A stretch of 64,000 nucleotides of DNA from NCBI RefSeq assembly GCF_000612585.1, contig NZ_JFCA01000020.1, forward strand, positions 1 through 64,000. The letters run 5' to 3'. This DNA is from Pseudomonas sp. CHM02 (GTDB taxonomy: Bacteria; Pseudomonadota; Gammaproteobacteria; Pseudomonadales; Pseudomonadaceae). A program made the position numbers and the translations under genes. Shown piece by piece: positions 51,254 to 59,685 of the stretch. The notes under the pieces are model-generated. The model was not told the DNA's origin. It worked only from the letters and a program-made list of their open reading frames with translations, and did no database searches. The first letter of the stretch is position 1, and every line of letters begins with the position of its first letter.

Positions 51254-52461
51254 AACGCCGCCAGCCCGCGAGCCAGGTCAGCCTGCAAGTCAGCGACATC
51301 TTCCAGGCCTACCGCAATGCGGATCAGGCTGTCACGAATACCTGCCGCTTCGCGCTCCTGCGGCGCCAGGCGACCGTGGGAAGTAGTGCTCGGGTGGGTA
51401 ATGGTGGTCTTGCTGTCACCCAGGTTGGCCGTGATGGAGATCAGGCGCGTCGCATCGATAAAGCGCCAGGCGCCCTCTTTGCCGCCCTTCACTTCGAAGC
51501 TCACCACAGCGCCGAAGCCACGCTGCTGGCGCTGGGCCAACGCGTGTTGCGGGTGGCTCTTGAGGCCGGCGTAATGCACCTTCTCGATACCGTCCTGCTG
51601 CTCCAGCCACTCGGCCAGCGCCTGGGCGTTGGCGCAATGGGCTTTCATGCGCAGGTTGAGGGTTTCCAGGCCTTTGAGGAAGATCCAGGCGTTGAACGGG
51701 CTCAAGGTCGGGCCGGCCGTGCGCAGGAAACCGACAACTTCCTTCATCTGCTCGCTGCGACCTGCGACCACACCGCCCATGCAACGACCCTGGCCATCGA
51801 TGAACTTGGTGGCCGAGTGCACGACAATGTCCGCGCCCAGCTTCAACGGCTGTTGCAGCGCCGGGGTGCAGAAGCAGTTGTCGACCACCAGCATGGCGCC
51901 CTTGGCATGAGCCACTTCGGACAACGCAGCGATATCCACCAGTTCAGCCAATGGGTTGGACGGCGACTCGACGAACAGCAACCTGGTATTGGCCTTGATC
52001 GCTGCATCCCAGCCGGACAGGTCCGCCAGGGGCACGTAGTCCACTTCGATGCCGAAACGCTTGAAGTACTTCTCGAACAGGCTAATGGTCGAGCCGAACA
52101 CACTGCGCGACACCAACACGTGGTCGCCAGCACTGCACAGGCTCATCACCACGGCCAGGATGGCAGCCATGCCCGTGGCCGTTGCCACCGCTTGCTCGGC
52201 ACCTTCCAGCGCCGCGAGACGCTCTTCGAACGCGCGCACCGTCGGGTTGGTATAACGCGAATAAACGTTGCCCGGCACTTCGCCAGCAAACCGCGCAGCG
52301 GCGTCGGCCGCAGTACGGAACACATAGCTGGAGGTGAAGAACATCGGGTCACCGTGTTCACCTTCCGGGGTACGGTGCTGGCCGGCGCGCACAGCCAGGG
52401 TATCGAAAGCTACGCCATCGAGGTCGCTGTCCAACCGACCGGCATCCCATTCCTGACTCAT
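51250..52461 (-). CDS. metZ: O-succinylhomoserine sulfhydrylase
   Basis: The 403-residue PLP enzyme of the Cys/Met-metabolism family has [44 protein letters not shown] at the N-terminus, VESPSNPL with the cofactor Asp region downstream, and the PLP-binding Lys in [12 protein letters not shown] (about 208). It makes homocysteine directly from O-succinylhomoserine and sulfide in methionine synthesis, the route used by Pseudomonas. It follows purF after a strong terminator and so has its own promoter. It is translationally coupled to the SDR gene. Confidence 0.95.
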   Translation of the reverse strand: MSQEWDAGRLDSDLDGVAFDTLAVRAGQHRTPEGEHGDPMFFTSSYVFRTAADAAARFAGEVPGNVYSRYTNPTVRAFEERLAALEGAEQAVATATGMAAILAVVMSLCSAGDHVLVSRSVFGSTISLFEKYFKRFGIEVDYVPLADLSGWDAAIKANTRLLFVESPSNPLAELVDIAALSEVAHAKGAMLVVDNCFCTPALQQPLKLGADIVVHSATKFIDGQGRCMGGVVAGRSEQMKEVVGFLRTAGPTLSPFNAWIFLKGLETLNLRMKAHCANAQALAEWLEQQDGIEKVHYAGLKSHPQHALAQRQQRGFGAVVSFEVKGGKEGAWRFIDATRLISITANLGDSKTTITHPSTTSHGRLAPQEREAAGIRDSLIRIAVGLEDVADLQADLARGLAAL

Positions 52462-52495
52462 GCTGCGACTCCTTACTCAATTCTTTATTTAAGAT

Positions 52496-52521
52496 ACAAA
52501 ACCGGCCCCTCAGGGCCGGTT
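52496..52521 (-). terminator. Terminator after purF
   Basis: AACCGGCCC (52500-52508) and GGGCCGGTT (52513-52521) form a perfect 9-bp stem with a four-base loop. On the minus strand the stem is followed by TTGTATC. It separates purF from metZ. Confidence 0.8.
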
Positions 52522-52526
52522 GTCAC

Positions 52527-54032
52527 TCAGTTGTTGTACAGATCGATGATCGCACTGACTGCCTGGGTCTTGATCTTCGACGAGTCATTGCGCGCCTGCT
52601 CGATCTTGTTCAGGTAAGCCTCGTCGACGTCACCGGTCACATACTTGCCGTCGAACACGGCGCAGTCGAACTGGTCGATCTTGATCTTGCCACCACCGAC
52701 GGCTTCGATCAGGTCCGGCAGGTCCTGGTAGATCAGCCAATCGGCACCGATCAGGTCGGCAACGTCCTGGGTCGAACGGTTGTGAGCGATCAGCTCATGG
52801 GCGCTCGGCATGTCGATGCCGTACACGTTCGGGTAACGCACGGCAGGCGCTGCGGAACAGAAGTACACGTTCTTCGCACCGGCTTCGCGGGCCATCTGGA
52901 TGATCTGCTTGCAGGTGGTGCCCCGTACGATGGAGTCATCCACCAGCATCACGTTCTTGCCGCGAAATTCCAGCTCGATGGCGTTGAGTTTCTGGCGTAC
53001 CGACTTCTTGCGCGCAGCCTGGCCCGGCATGATGAAGGTCCGGCCAATGTAGCGGTTCTTCACGAAGCCTTCGCGGAACTTGACGCCCAGGTGGTTGGCC
53101 AGCTCCAGCGCGGCGGTACGGCTGGTGTCCGGGATCGGGATCACCACGTCGATATCATGCTCGGGACGCTCGCGCAGGATCTTCTCGGCCAGCTTCTCAC
53201 CCATGCGCAGACGCGCCTTGTACACCGAAACGCCGTCGATGATCGAATCCGGACGCGCCAGGTAGACGTGTTCGAAGATGCACGGGGTGAGTTTCGGCGC
53301 TACGGCGCACTGGCGGGTGTGCAGCTTGCCATCTTCAGTGATGTACACCGCTTCGCCTGGCGCGAGGTCGCGGATCAGGGTGAAGCCCAGCACATCCAGG
53401 GACACACTTTCGGAAGCGATCATGTACTCGACGCCTTCGTCGGTGTGACGCTGGCCGAACACGATCGGACGAATGCCGTGCGGGTCACGGAAGCCGACGA
53501 TGCCATAACCGGTGACCATGGCCACCACGGCGTAACCACCGACGCAACGGTTGTGCACGTCGGTGACGGCGGCGAACACGTCTTCTTCGGTCGGCTGCAG
53601 CTTGCCGCGCTGGGCCAGTTCGTGGGCGAACACGTTGAGCAGCACTTCCGAATCGGAACTGGTGTTGACGTGGCGCAGGTCAGATTCGTAGATCTCCTTG
53701 GCCAGCTGCTCAACGTTGGTCAGGTTACCGTTGTGCGCCAGGGTGATGCCGTAAGGCGAGTTGACGTAAAACGGCTGAGCTTCGGCCGACGTCGAGCTAC
53801 CGGCAGTCGGGTAACGCACATGGCCAATGCCCATGTGCCCGACCAGGCGCTGCATGTGACGCTGGTGGAACACGTCACGTACCAGGCCATTGTCCTTGCG
53901 CAGGAATAACCGGCCGTCGTGGCTGGTCACAATACCGGCAGCGTCCTGGCCGCGGTGCTGGAGGACGGTTAGCGCGTCATACAGCGCCTGATTGACGTTC
54001 GACTTACCGACGATACCGACGATGCCACACAT
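52527..54032 (-). CDS. purF: Amidophosphoribosyltransferase
   Basis: The 501-residue enzyme starts MCGIVGIVG, so removal of Met exposes the N-terminal Cys nucleophile of the glutaminase domain; an upstream in-frame ATG three codons earlier is therefore wrong. The phosphoribosyltransferase domain carries the PRPP loop [14 protein letters not shown] (about 362-375) and [14 protein letters not shown]. It makes 5-phosphoribosylamine, the first step of purine synthesis. It follows cvpA by 41 bases in the conserved fimV-truA-trpF-accD-folC-dedD-cvpA-purF order. Confidence 0.97.
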   Translation of the reverse strand: MCGIVGIVGKSNVNQALYDALTVLQHRGQDAAGIVTSHDGRLFLRKDNGLVRDVFHQRHMQRLVGHMGIGHVRYPTAGSSTSAEAQPFYVNSPYGITLAHNGNLTNVEQLAKEIYESDLRHVNTSSDSEVLLNVFAHELAQRGKLQPTEEDVFAAVTDVHNRCVGGYAVVAMVTGYGIVGFRDPHGIRPIVFGQRHTDEGVEYMIASESVSLDVLGFTLIRDLAPGEAVYITEDGKLHTRQCAVAPKLTPCIFEHVYLARPDSIIDGVSVYKARLRMGEKLAEKILRERPEHDIDVVIPIPDTSRTAALELANHLGVKFREGFVKNRYIGRTFIMPGQAARKKSVRQKLNAIELEFRGKNVMLVDDSIVRGTTCKQIIQMAREAGAKNVYFCSAAPAVRYPNVYGIDMPSAHELIAHNRSTQDVADLIGADWLIYQDLPDLIEAVGGGKIKIDQFDCAVFDGKYVTGDVDEAYLNKIEQARNDSSKIKTQAVSAIIDLYNN

Positions 54033-54073
54033 GCGACGCAACCCCTACTTAATGAATCTTGACTGAACACAAC

Positions 54074-54631
54074 TTACTGAGGCGTTTTGGCCGGCAAGAG
54101 GTGTTCCTTGAACGGAAGATCAGCGGGTACGCTGATTCCGCTGGCCAGCCACTGACTGCTCCACCCCAGAATGAGGTTCTTGGACCAATCTGCAACCAAT
54201 AGAAATTTTGGCACGAGTACCGACTCCTGCCACCACGAATCCTGCTGTACCGGCCCCAGGCTCAACAGCCCGACCGCCACGACCACCAGCAACGCGCCAC
54301 GCGCGGCGCCGAAGGCCATGCCGAGAAATCGATCGGTCCCGGAGAGGCCGGTGACACGTATCAACTCGCCAATAAGATAATTGACCATTGCTCCCACCAG
54401 CAGCGTGGCGATGAACATGATGGCGCAGCCCGCGATGACGCGTGCCGAAGGTGTCTCGATGTATCCGGCCAGGTAGACCGACAATGAACCGCCGAACATC
54501 CAGGCTACGACTCCTGCGATGATCCAGGTCAGCAACGACAGTGCTTCTTTTACGAAGCCGCGGCTTAGACTGATCAAAGCGGAGATGGCGACGATTGCAA
54601 CGATCGCCCAATCAACCCAGGTAAATGGCAC
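54074..54631 (-). CDS. cvpA: CvpA family inner-membrane protein
   Basis: The 185-residue protein has four hydrophobic helices (about 5-20, 30-48, 65-85, 103-123), with FTWVDWAIVAIVAISALISLSRGFVKEAL and LSGTDRFLGMAFGAARG typical of CvpA. Named for colicin V production, it contributes to envelope homeostasis in gammaproteobacteria. It lies directly upstream of purF and is presumably cotranscribed. The C-terminal tail is short and polar. Confidence 0.95.
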   Translation of the reverse strand: MPFTWVDWAIVAIVAISALISLSRGFVKEALSLLTWIIAGVVAWMFGGSLSVYLAGYIETPSARVIAGCAIMFIATLLVGAMVNYLIGELIRVTGLSGTDRFLGMAFGAARGALLVVVAVGLLSLGPVQQDSWWQESVLVPKFLLVADWSKNLILGWSSQWLASGISVPADLPFKEHLLPAKTPQ

Positions 54632-54736
54632 GTTTCAGCCTACGGACGGATAAGGCGGCGCATTTTAGCAGAGCGTCGGGCTATCGGTAAGCAGTGATTA
54701 CGGCTGCTTTGCAAATCAACGGGTTGTACCCCTGAA

Positions 54737-54804
54737 TGTAGGAGCCCGGCTTGCCGGCGATAGCGATCTTATCGACGCCATCGCCGGCAAGCCGGGCTCC
54801 TACA
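54737..54804. repeat. REP-type inverted pair
   Basis: Two 25-base arms (54737-54761 and 54780-54804) starting TGTAGGAGCCCGGC are perfect inverted copies with an 18-base spacer. This is the common Pseudomonas REP sequence in tail-to-tail arrangement, here between dedD and cvpA. It can form a long cruciform or act as a transcript stabiliser or attenuator inside the operon. Confidence 0.9.
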
Positions 54805-54833
54805 GGTCGGCCGCATCTCAAGCAGGGATCAAA

Positions 54834-55496
54834 TCAGCCGCGCTCAGGCTGGAAACGGGTGACGAATCCTTTAAGGTTCTGCTGACGATCCAGCAGGTCC
54901 CGCAGGCGATCGGCCTCGGCACGCTCGATCAGCGGACCGATAAACACCCGGTTCTTGCCGTCGGCGCTACGGATGTAAGCGTTATAGCCCTGGCTACGCA
55001 GCTTCTTCTGCAAGGCGTCGGCGCCTTCGCGATTGCCCAGGCTGGCCACCTGGATCGACCAACTGATCGGCAAGCCATTCGGATCGATACGGCTCTGCCC
55101 TACGTCCGGCTTGCCCGGGGCGGCAGGTTGCGGTGCTACCGGCTTGGGTGCAGGCGCAGGCGCAGCGGGCTTGGCGGCGGCAACCGGCGCGGCAGGTGCT
55201 GGCTTGACCACTGGCACGCTGGGTTGCACCGGCATCGACGGTGCCTGCTGCGCAGCCACTTCATCATCGGTCGGTACAGGCTCTTCTTCCGGCAGCGCCT
55301 GGGGTTCAGGCACCACCACCGGCTCAACCTGCACCTGGGGCACGGCGGGCGCCTGGGGGGCGGCCGGGGCTTCGACGACGACCTGACGCTCTTCGTCCTG
55401 GCGAGAAAACAGCATCGGCAGGAAAATCACCGCCAATGCCACCAGAACCAAGGCTCCGACCATTCGCTGCTTGTATGCGCTATCCAGTAATGCCAT
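54834..55496 (-). CDS. dedD: SPOR-domain cell-division protein DedD
   Basis: The 220-residue protein has a short cytoplasmic start, one membrane helix (about 12-29, MVGALVLVALAVIFLPML), a Pro/Ala/Val-rich periplasmic linker (about 40-135) and a C-terminal SPOR domain (about 140-218: WSIQVASLGNREGADALQKKL, NRVFIGPL). SPOR binds denuded peptidoglycan at the septum. The ATG chosen overlaps the folC end by 17 bases; the long upstream frame is not conserved. Confidence 0.93.
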   Translation of the reverse strand: MALLDSAYKQRMVGALVLVALAVIFLPMLFSRQDEERQVVVEAPAAPQAPAVPQVQVEPVVVPEPQALPEEEPVPTDDEVAAQQAPSMPVQPSVPVVKPAPAAPVAAAKPAAPAPAPKPVAPQPAAPGKPDVGQSRIDPNGLPISWSIQVASLGNREGADALQKKLRSQGYNAYIRSADGKNRVFIGPLIERAEADRLRDLLDRQQNLKGFVTRFQPERG

Positions 55497-56787
55497 GTGC
55501 AGCTTCCTCCGTGGAGCGCCGGGCCAACCAATCAAGCGCCTCGGCAACACAATAAAATGACCCGAACAACAGAATCTCATCTTCGGGCGTGGCAATGGCG
55601 CACTGTGCTTCAAGGGCATCGGTCACGCTTGCATACGACGTCACCGGCGCACCAAGGTTCTGCAAGGCCACTTCCAGCTCGGCGGCCGGACGGCTGCGCG
55701 GCGTATCCAGCGGCGCCACGGCCCAAGCCTGGACATTGCCCAGCAAGGGCGCAACCACGCCATCCAGGTCCTTATCGGCCAGCAAGCCAAATACTGCAAG
55801 GCGGCGACCGACCGGCGGCATGCGCGACAAGCGTTGCGCCAGGTACTCGGCCGCATGGGGATTGTGCCCCACATCCAGCAACAGGTTCAGGCGCTTGCCC
55901 TGCCAGTCAAGCTCACGACGATCCAGACGCCCTACCACGCGAGTCGCCAGCAAGGTGGCGGCGATCTGCTCGGCATCCCACGGCAGATCCAGCAGCAGAT
56001 AGGCCTGCAGCGCGAGCGCGGCGTTTTCCATCGGCAGGTTCAGCAGCGGCAGATCGCGCAGTTCTACAGACTGACCACGGGCATCGTGCCCACGCCATTG
56101 CCAGTGGTGTTCACCGATCTCGAGATTGAATTCCCGGCCGCGCAGGAAAAACGGGCAACCCAGCTCGCGTACCTTGTCCAGCAAGGTGTGCGGCGGTTCC
56201 AGGTCACCACACAGGGCAGGCTTGCCCCGGCGGAAGATCCCGGCTTTCTCATAAGCTACGGATTCGCGGGTATTGCCCAGGTAGTCGGCGTGATCCACAC
56301 CAATGCTGGTGACCAGCGCCAGATCGGCGTCCACCACGTTGACCGTGTCCAGACGCCCACCCAGGCCGACTTCCAGCACCACCACATCCAGTTGCGCACG
56401 CTCGAACAGCCAGAACGCCGCCAGGGTGCCCATCTCGAAGTAAGTCAGGGAAGTCTCGCCCCGGCCGGCATCGAGTGCGGCAAAGGCTTCGCAGAGCTGC
56501 TCATCCGTGGCTTCAACGCCATTGAGCTGTACGCGCTCGTTGTAACGCAGCAGGTGCGGGGAATTGTAGACGCCGACTTTCAGGCCCTGGGCCTGCAGCA
56601 GCGCCGCGACAAAGGCGCAGGTAGAGCCTTTGCCGTTGGTGCCGGTCACCGTGATCACTCGCGGCGCCGGGCGGCCCAACCCAAGGCGGGTCGCTACCTG
56701 TTGCGAGCGCTCCAGGCCCATGTCGATAGCGGACGAATGCAACTGCTCAAGGTAGGCGAGCCACTCGCCCAGGGTACGCTGGGTCAT
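55480..56787 (-). CDS. folC: Bifunctional dihydrofolate/folylpolyglutamate synthase
   Basis: The 435-residue Mur-ligase-fold enzyme has the P-loop [13 protein letters not shown] (about 41-53), [28 protein letters not shown] and the C-terminal domain with [15 protein letters not shown]. It adds glutamate to folates and to dihydropteroate. Its ATG overlaps the accD stop by four bases and its end overlaps dedD, so the three genes are translationally coupled. Confidence 0.96.
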   Translation of the reverse strand: MTQRTLGEWLAYLEQLHSSAIDMGLERSQQVATRLGLGRPAPRVITVTGTNGKGSTCAFVAALLQAQGLKVGVYNSPHLLRYNERVQLNGVEATDEQLCEAFAALDAGRGETSLTYFEMGTLAAFWLFERAQLDVVVLEVGLGGRLDTVNVVDADLALVTSIGVDHADYLGNTRESVAYEKAGIFRRGKPALCGDLEPPHTLLDKVRELGCPFFLRGREFNLEIGEHHWQWRGHDARGQSVELRDLPLLNLPMENAALALQAYLLLDLPWDAEQIAATLLATRVVGRLDRRELDWQGKRLNLLLDVGHNPHAAEYLAQRLSRMPPVGRRLAVFGLLADKDLDGVVAPLLGNVQAWAVAPLDTPRSRPAAELEVALQNLGAPVTSYASVTDALEAQCAIATPEDEILLFGSFYCVAEALDWLARRSTEEAAHGITG

Positions 56788-57704
56788 AGGTTCGCAGGCA
56801 CCGGCGGCACAACGATCGGCTCGACTTTAGGTGCGACGTAGACAGGCGTCGGCAGGCCCATCATTTGTGCCAGCAGGTTGCCCAGGCGTGGACGTAGTTC
56901 ACCGCGCGGGATGATCAGGTCAATCGCGCCGTGCTCCAGCAGGAACTCGCTGCGCTGGAAGCCTTCCGGCAGTTTCTCACGCACGGTCTGCTCGATCACA
57001 CGAGGGCCGGCAAAGCCGATCAGTGCCTTTGGCTCGCCGACGATCACATCACCCAGCATGGCCAGGCTGGCGGATACGCCGCCGTAGACCGGGTCGGTCA
57101 GCACGGAAATGAACGGGATGCCTTCTTCGCGCAGACGCGCCAGTACCGCGGAGGTCTTGGCCATTTGCATCAGGGAGATCAGGGCTTCCTGCATGCGCGC
57201 GCCACCGGAGGCGGCGAAGCAGATCATCGGGCAACGGTTTTCCAGGGCGTAGTTGGCGGCGCGGACAAAGCGCTCGCCGACAATGGCGCCCATGGAACCG
57301 CCCATGAACGAGAACTCGAACGCCGACACCACGACAGGCATGCCCAGCAGCTTGCCGCTGACGGAAATCAGCGCGTCCTTCTCGCCGGTCTGCTTCTGCG
57401 CAGCGGTCAGGCGGTCCTTGTACTTCTTGCCGTCACGGAACTTGAGACGGTCAACCGGTTCCAGGTCGGCGCCCAGTTCGTTACGGCCTTCGGCGTCGAG
57501 GAAGATGTCGATGCGGGCGCGGGCGCCGATACGCATGTGGTGGTTGCACTTGGGGCAAACATCCAGGGTCTTTTCCAGCTCCGGACGGTAGAGCACCGCG
57601 TCGCAGGATGGGCACTTGTGCCACAGACCTTCAGGAACCGAGCTTTTCTTCACCTCGGAACGCATGATCGAAGGGATCAGTTTGTCTACTAACCAGTTGC
57701 TCAT
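56784..57704 (-). CDS. accD: Acetyl-CoA carboxylase carboxyltransferase subunit beta
   Basis: The 306-residue protein carries the N-terminal zinc ribbon with Cys31, Cys34, Cys50 and Cys53 (CPSC...CPKC) and the crotonase-like carboxyltransferase core ([53 protein letters not shown]). With AccA it transfers CO2 from biotin to acetyl-CoA, the first step of fatty-acid synthesis. The internal ATG after GGAGAA is the proper start; the frame extends 11 codons upstream. Confidence 0.97.
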   Translation of the reverse strand: MSNWLVDKLIPSIMRSEVKKSSVPEGLWHKCPSCDAVLYRPELEKTLDVCPKCNHHMRIGARARIDIFLDAEGRNELGADLEPVDRLKFRDGKKYKDRLTAAQKQTGEKDALISVSGKLLGMPVVVSAFEFSFMGGSMGAIVGERFVRAANYALENRCPMICFAASGGARMQEALISLMQMAKTSAVLARLREEGIPFISVLTDPVYGGVSASLAMLGDVIVGEPKALIGFAGPRVIEQTVREKLPEGFQRSEFLLEHGAIDLIIPRGELRPRLGNLLAQMMGLPTPVYVAPKVEPIVVPPVPANL

Positions 57705-57948
57705 GCTTTCTTTCTCCAGTACCGGTGGCTTGAACACAGCCCCGCGTATGCCCTTGAGCTAAATTCATATGTGGCGATGACACATGCTGGACGGGGTCAG
57801 ACGTTCGACCGGCCTTTTCCCGCATGTATCCTCAGCCTTCCAGACAACCTGCCAGCGCAGGGTTGCCACTTCGTTTCCGGGCCACCCACAGGCGGCACCG
57901 GGCTGTTTTACACAGTGGTAGTTATGGACGGCGGCAGACTGCCAGCCG

Positions 57949-58581
57949 TCACATCCCACCGCTGCTGTTGCGCACGGCCTGCATGAATGCGCGAATCTTG
58001 CTGTGATCCTTGATGCCCTTGCCCTGTTCTACCCCACCGCTGACATCCACGGCATACGGCCGAACCTGTTCGATCGCTGCCCCGACATTCGTGGGGTTGA
58101 GCCCGCCGGCCAGGATGATCGGCTTGCTCAGCCCCGCGGGAATCAGCGACCAGTCAAACGCTTCGCCGGTACCGCCGGGCACGCCTTCGACATAGGTGTC
58201 GAGCAGAATCCCCCGAGCACCACCATAGGCGGCACAGGCGGCCGCGATGTCATCCCCGGCCTTTACGCGCAATGCCTTGATATACGGGCGCTGGTAGCTT
58301 TCACATTCGTCGGGCGTCTCGTCACCATGGAACTGCAGCATATCCAGGGGTACGGCATCCAGGGTTTCGTTGAGTTCGCAGCGGCTGGCGTTGACGAACA
58401 ACCCCACGGTGGTCACGAACGGCGGCAACGCGGCGATGATTGCCTGCGCCTGCAACACATTCACCGCCCGCGGGCTCTTGGCGTAAAACACGAAACCGAT
58501 GGCATCTGCTCCCGCCTCGACGGCCGCCAGCGCGTCTTCTATGCGGGTAATCCCGCAAATCTTGCTGCGAACGGCTGACAT
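57949..58581 (-). CDS. trpF: Phosphoribosylanthranilate isomerase
   Basis: The 210-residue single TIM barrel has [34 protein letters not shown] (about 7-41, with the catalytic Cys), [12 protein letters not shown], the catalytic Asp in [20 protein letters not shown] and the phosphate loop [10 protein letters not shown] / [14 protein letters not shown]. It catalyses the third step of tryptophan synthesis. It stands between truA and accD, apart from the other trp genes, as usual in Pseudomonas. A 245-base gap follows to accD. Confidence 0.97.
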   Translation of the reverse strand: MSAVRSKICGITRIEDALAAVEAGADAIGFVFYAKSPRAVNVLQAQAIIAALPPFVTTVGLFVNASRCELNETLDAVPLDMLQFHGDETPDECESYQRPYIKALRVKAGDDIAAACAAYGGARGILLDTYVEGVPGGTGEAFDWSLIPAGLSKPIILAGGLNPTNVGAAIEQVRPYAVDVSGGVEQGKGIKDHSKIRAFMQAVRNSSGGM

Positions 58582-58645
58582 GTCGTGGAAACCTCAGGGG
58601 TTGGACCGAGAAAGTCCCGGATGGTAACAAAAGCTTTTCCGGGCG

Positions 58646-59470
58646 TCAGCCGCCAAGTTCGCTGAAACCTGTGAGGAAGTGTGGCCCGATGAAACGCTCC
58701 GGCAATTCGAACTCATCGCGGTACTCCACATCCACCAGGTACAGGCCGAACGGATGCGCCGTGACACCACCGGTCCGACGAACGCGGCTTTCCAGTACTT
58801 CCTTGGCCCACTCCACCGGGCGCTCGCCGGTACCGATGGTCATCAGCACCCCGGCAATGTTGCGCACCATGTGATGCAGGAAGGCCCCGGCGCGGATATC
58901 CAGCACGATCATCTTGCCGTGACGGGTCACGCGCAGGTGATGGACTTCCTTGATCGGCGACTTGGCCTGGCACTGGCCGGCACGGAAGGCGCTGAAATCA
59001 TGCACACCCACCAAGTGCTGCGCGGCCTCGGCCATGCGCTCGGCGTCGAGCGGGCGATGGTTCCAGGTGATTTCTTCGTTGAGATGAGCCGGGCGGATCT
59101 GGTCGTTGTAGATCACATAGCGATAACGCCGGGCGATCGCCTTGAAGCGCGCATGGAAATGCGCCGGCATGACCTTGGCCCAACTGACACTGACGTCATG
59201 GGGCAAATTGATATTAGCGCCCATCACCCACGCCTTCATCGAGCGTTCAGCCTGGGTATCGAAGTGCACCACCTGGCCGCAGGCATGCACGCCCGCATCG
59301 GTGCGCCCGGCGCACATCAGCGACACCGGCGAATCGGCGACTTTCGACAGCGCGTTCTCCAGGGTTTCCTGCACCGTCAGCACGCCTGAAGCCTGACGCT
59401 GCCAGCCGCGATAGCGCGAGCCTTTGTATTCCACGCCCAGCGCGATGCGGTAAAAGCCGGCGGCCGCCAT
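58646..59470 (-). CDS. truA: tRNA pseudouridine(38-40) synthase
   Basis: The 274-residue TruA has IALGVEYKGSRYRGWQRQ at the start, the catalytic Asp in AGRTDAGVHACGQVVHF (about 58), YRYVIYNDQIRP, and HDFSAFRAGQCQAKSPIKEV. It modifies the anticodon stem-loop at positions 38-40 of many tRNAs. I start it at the ATG at 59470; the frame continues to a TTG at 59527, but those 19 residues do not fit the family. It precedes trpF by 64 bases. Confidence 0.95.
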   Translation of the reverse strand: MAAAGFYRIALGVEYKGSRYRGWQRQASGVLTVQETLENALSKVADSPVSLMCAGRTDAGVHACGQVVHFDTQAERSMKAWVMGANINLPHDVSVSWAKVMPAHFHARFKAIARRYRYVIYNDQIRPAHLNEEITWNHRPLDAERMAEAAQHLVGVHDFSAFRAGQCQAKSPIKEVHHLRVTRHGKMIVLDIRAGAFLHHMVRNIAGVLMTIGTGERPVEWAKEVLESRVRRTGGVTAHPFGLYLVDVEYRDEFELPERFIGPHFLTGFSELGG

Positions 59471-59548
59471 TTCGGCGGCCGGATTATCTATATTTGCCAA
59501 GAACTGAGAGCCTGATGAGTTGCGCAAAGGTGGCCATTATGCCGAATT

Positions 59549-59635
59549 GTGCGGGAGCTGGCTTGCTGGCGATACCATCAACTCGGTTTTACTGAAAGAC
59601 CGGATCGCTTGCATCGCCGGCAAGCCAGCGCCTAC
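59549..59635. repeat. REP-type inverted pair, diverged
   Basis: A left arm (about 59549-59573, GGGAGCTGGCTTGCTGGCGAT) and right arm (59613-59635, ATCGCCGGCAAGCCAGCGCC) are imperfect inverted copies of a Pseudomonas REP with a 39-base spacer. It lies between fimV and truA. It is the AGCTGGCTTGC subtype, different from the pair at 54.7 kb. Confidence 0.85.
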
Positions 59636-59670
59636 AAAAAGCAAACGGCGACCCGAAGGTCGCCGCTTGC
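59636..59670 (-). terminator. Terminator after fimV
   Basis: GCAAACGGCGACC (59641-59653) and GGTCGCCGCTTGC (59658-59670) pair with one mismatch around CGAA, a stable tetraloop. On the minus strand the stem is followed by TTTTTG. It lies 16 bases beyond the fimV stop. Confidence 0.85.
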
Positions 59671-59685
59671 ATCCCCCATCGGCTG

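Noticed and set aside
51376..53909. Two long plus-strand frames (51376-52617 and 52782-53909)
   Set aside because: They are antisense shadows of metZ and purF, whose active-site motifs are unmistakable.
54737..54804. REP pair as a novel regulatory RNA
   Set aside because: The sequence matches the common Pseudomonas REP arrangement, so no special function is claimed.
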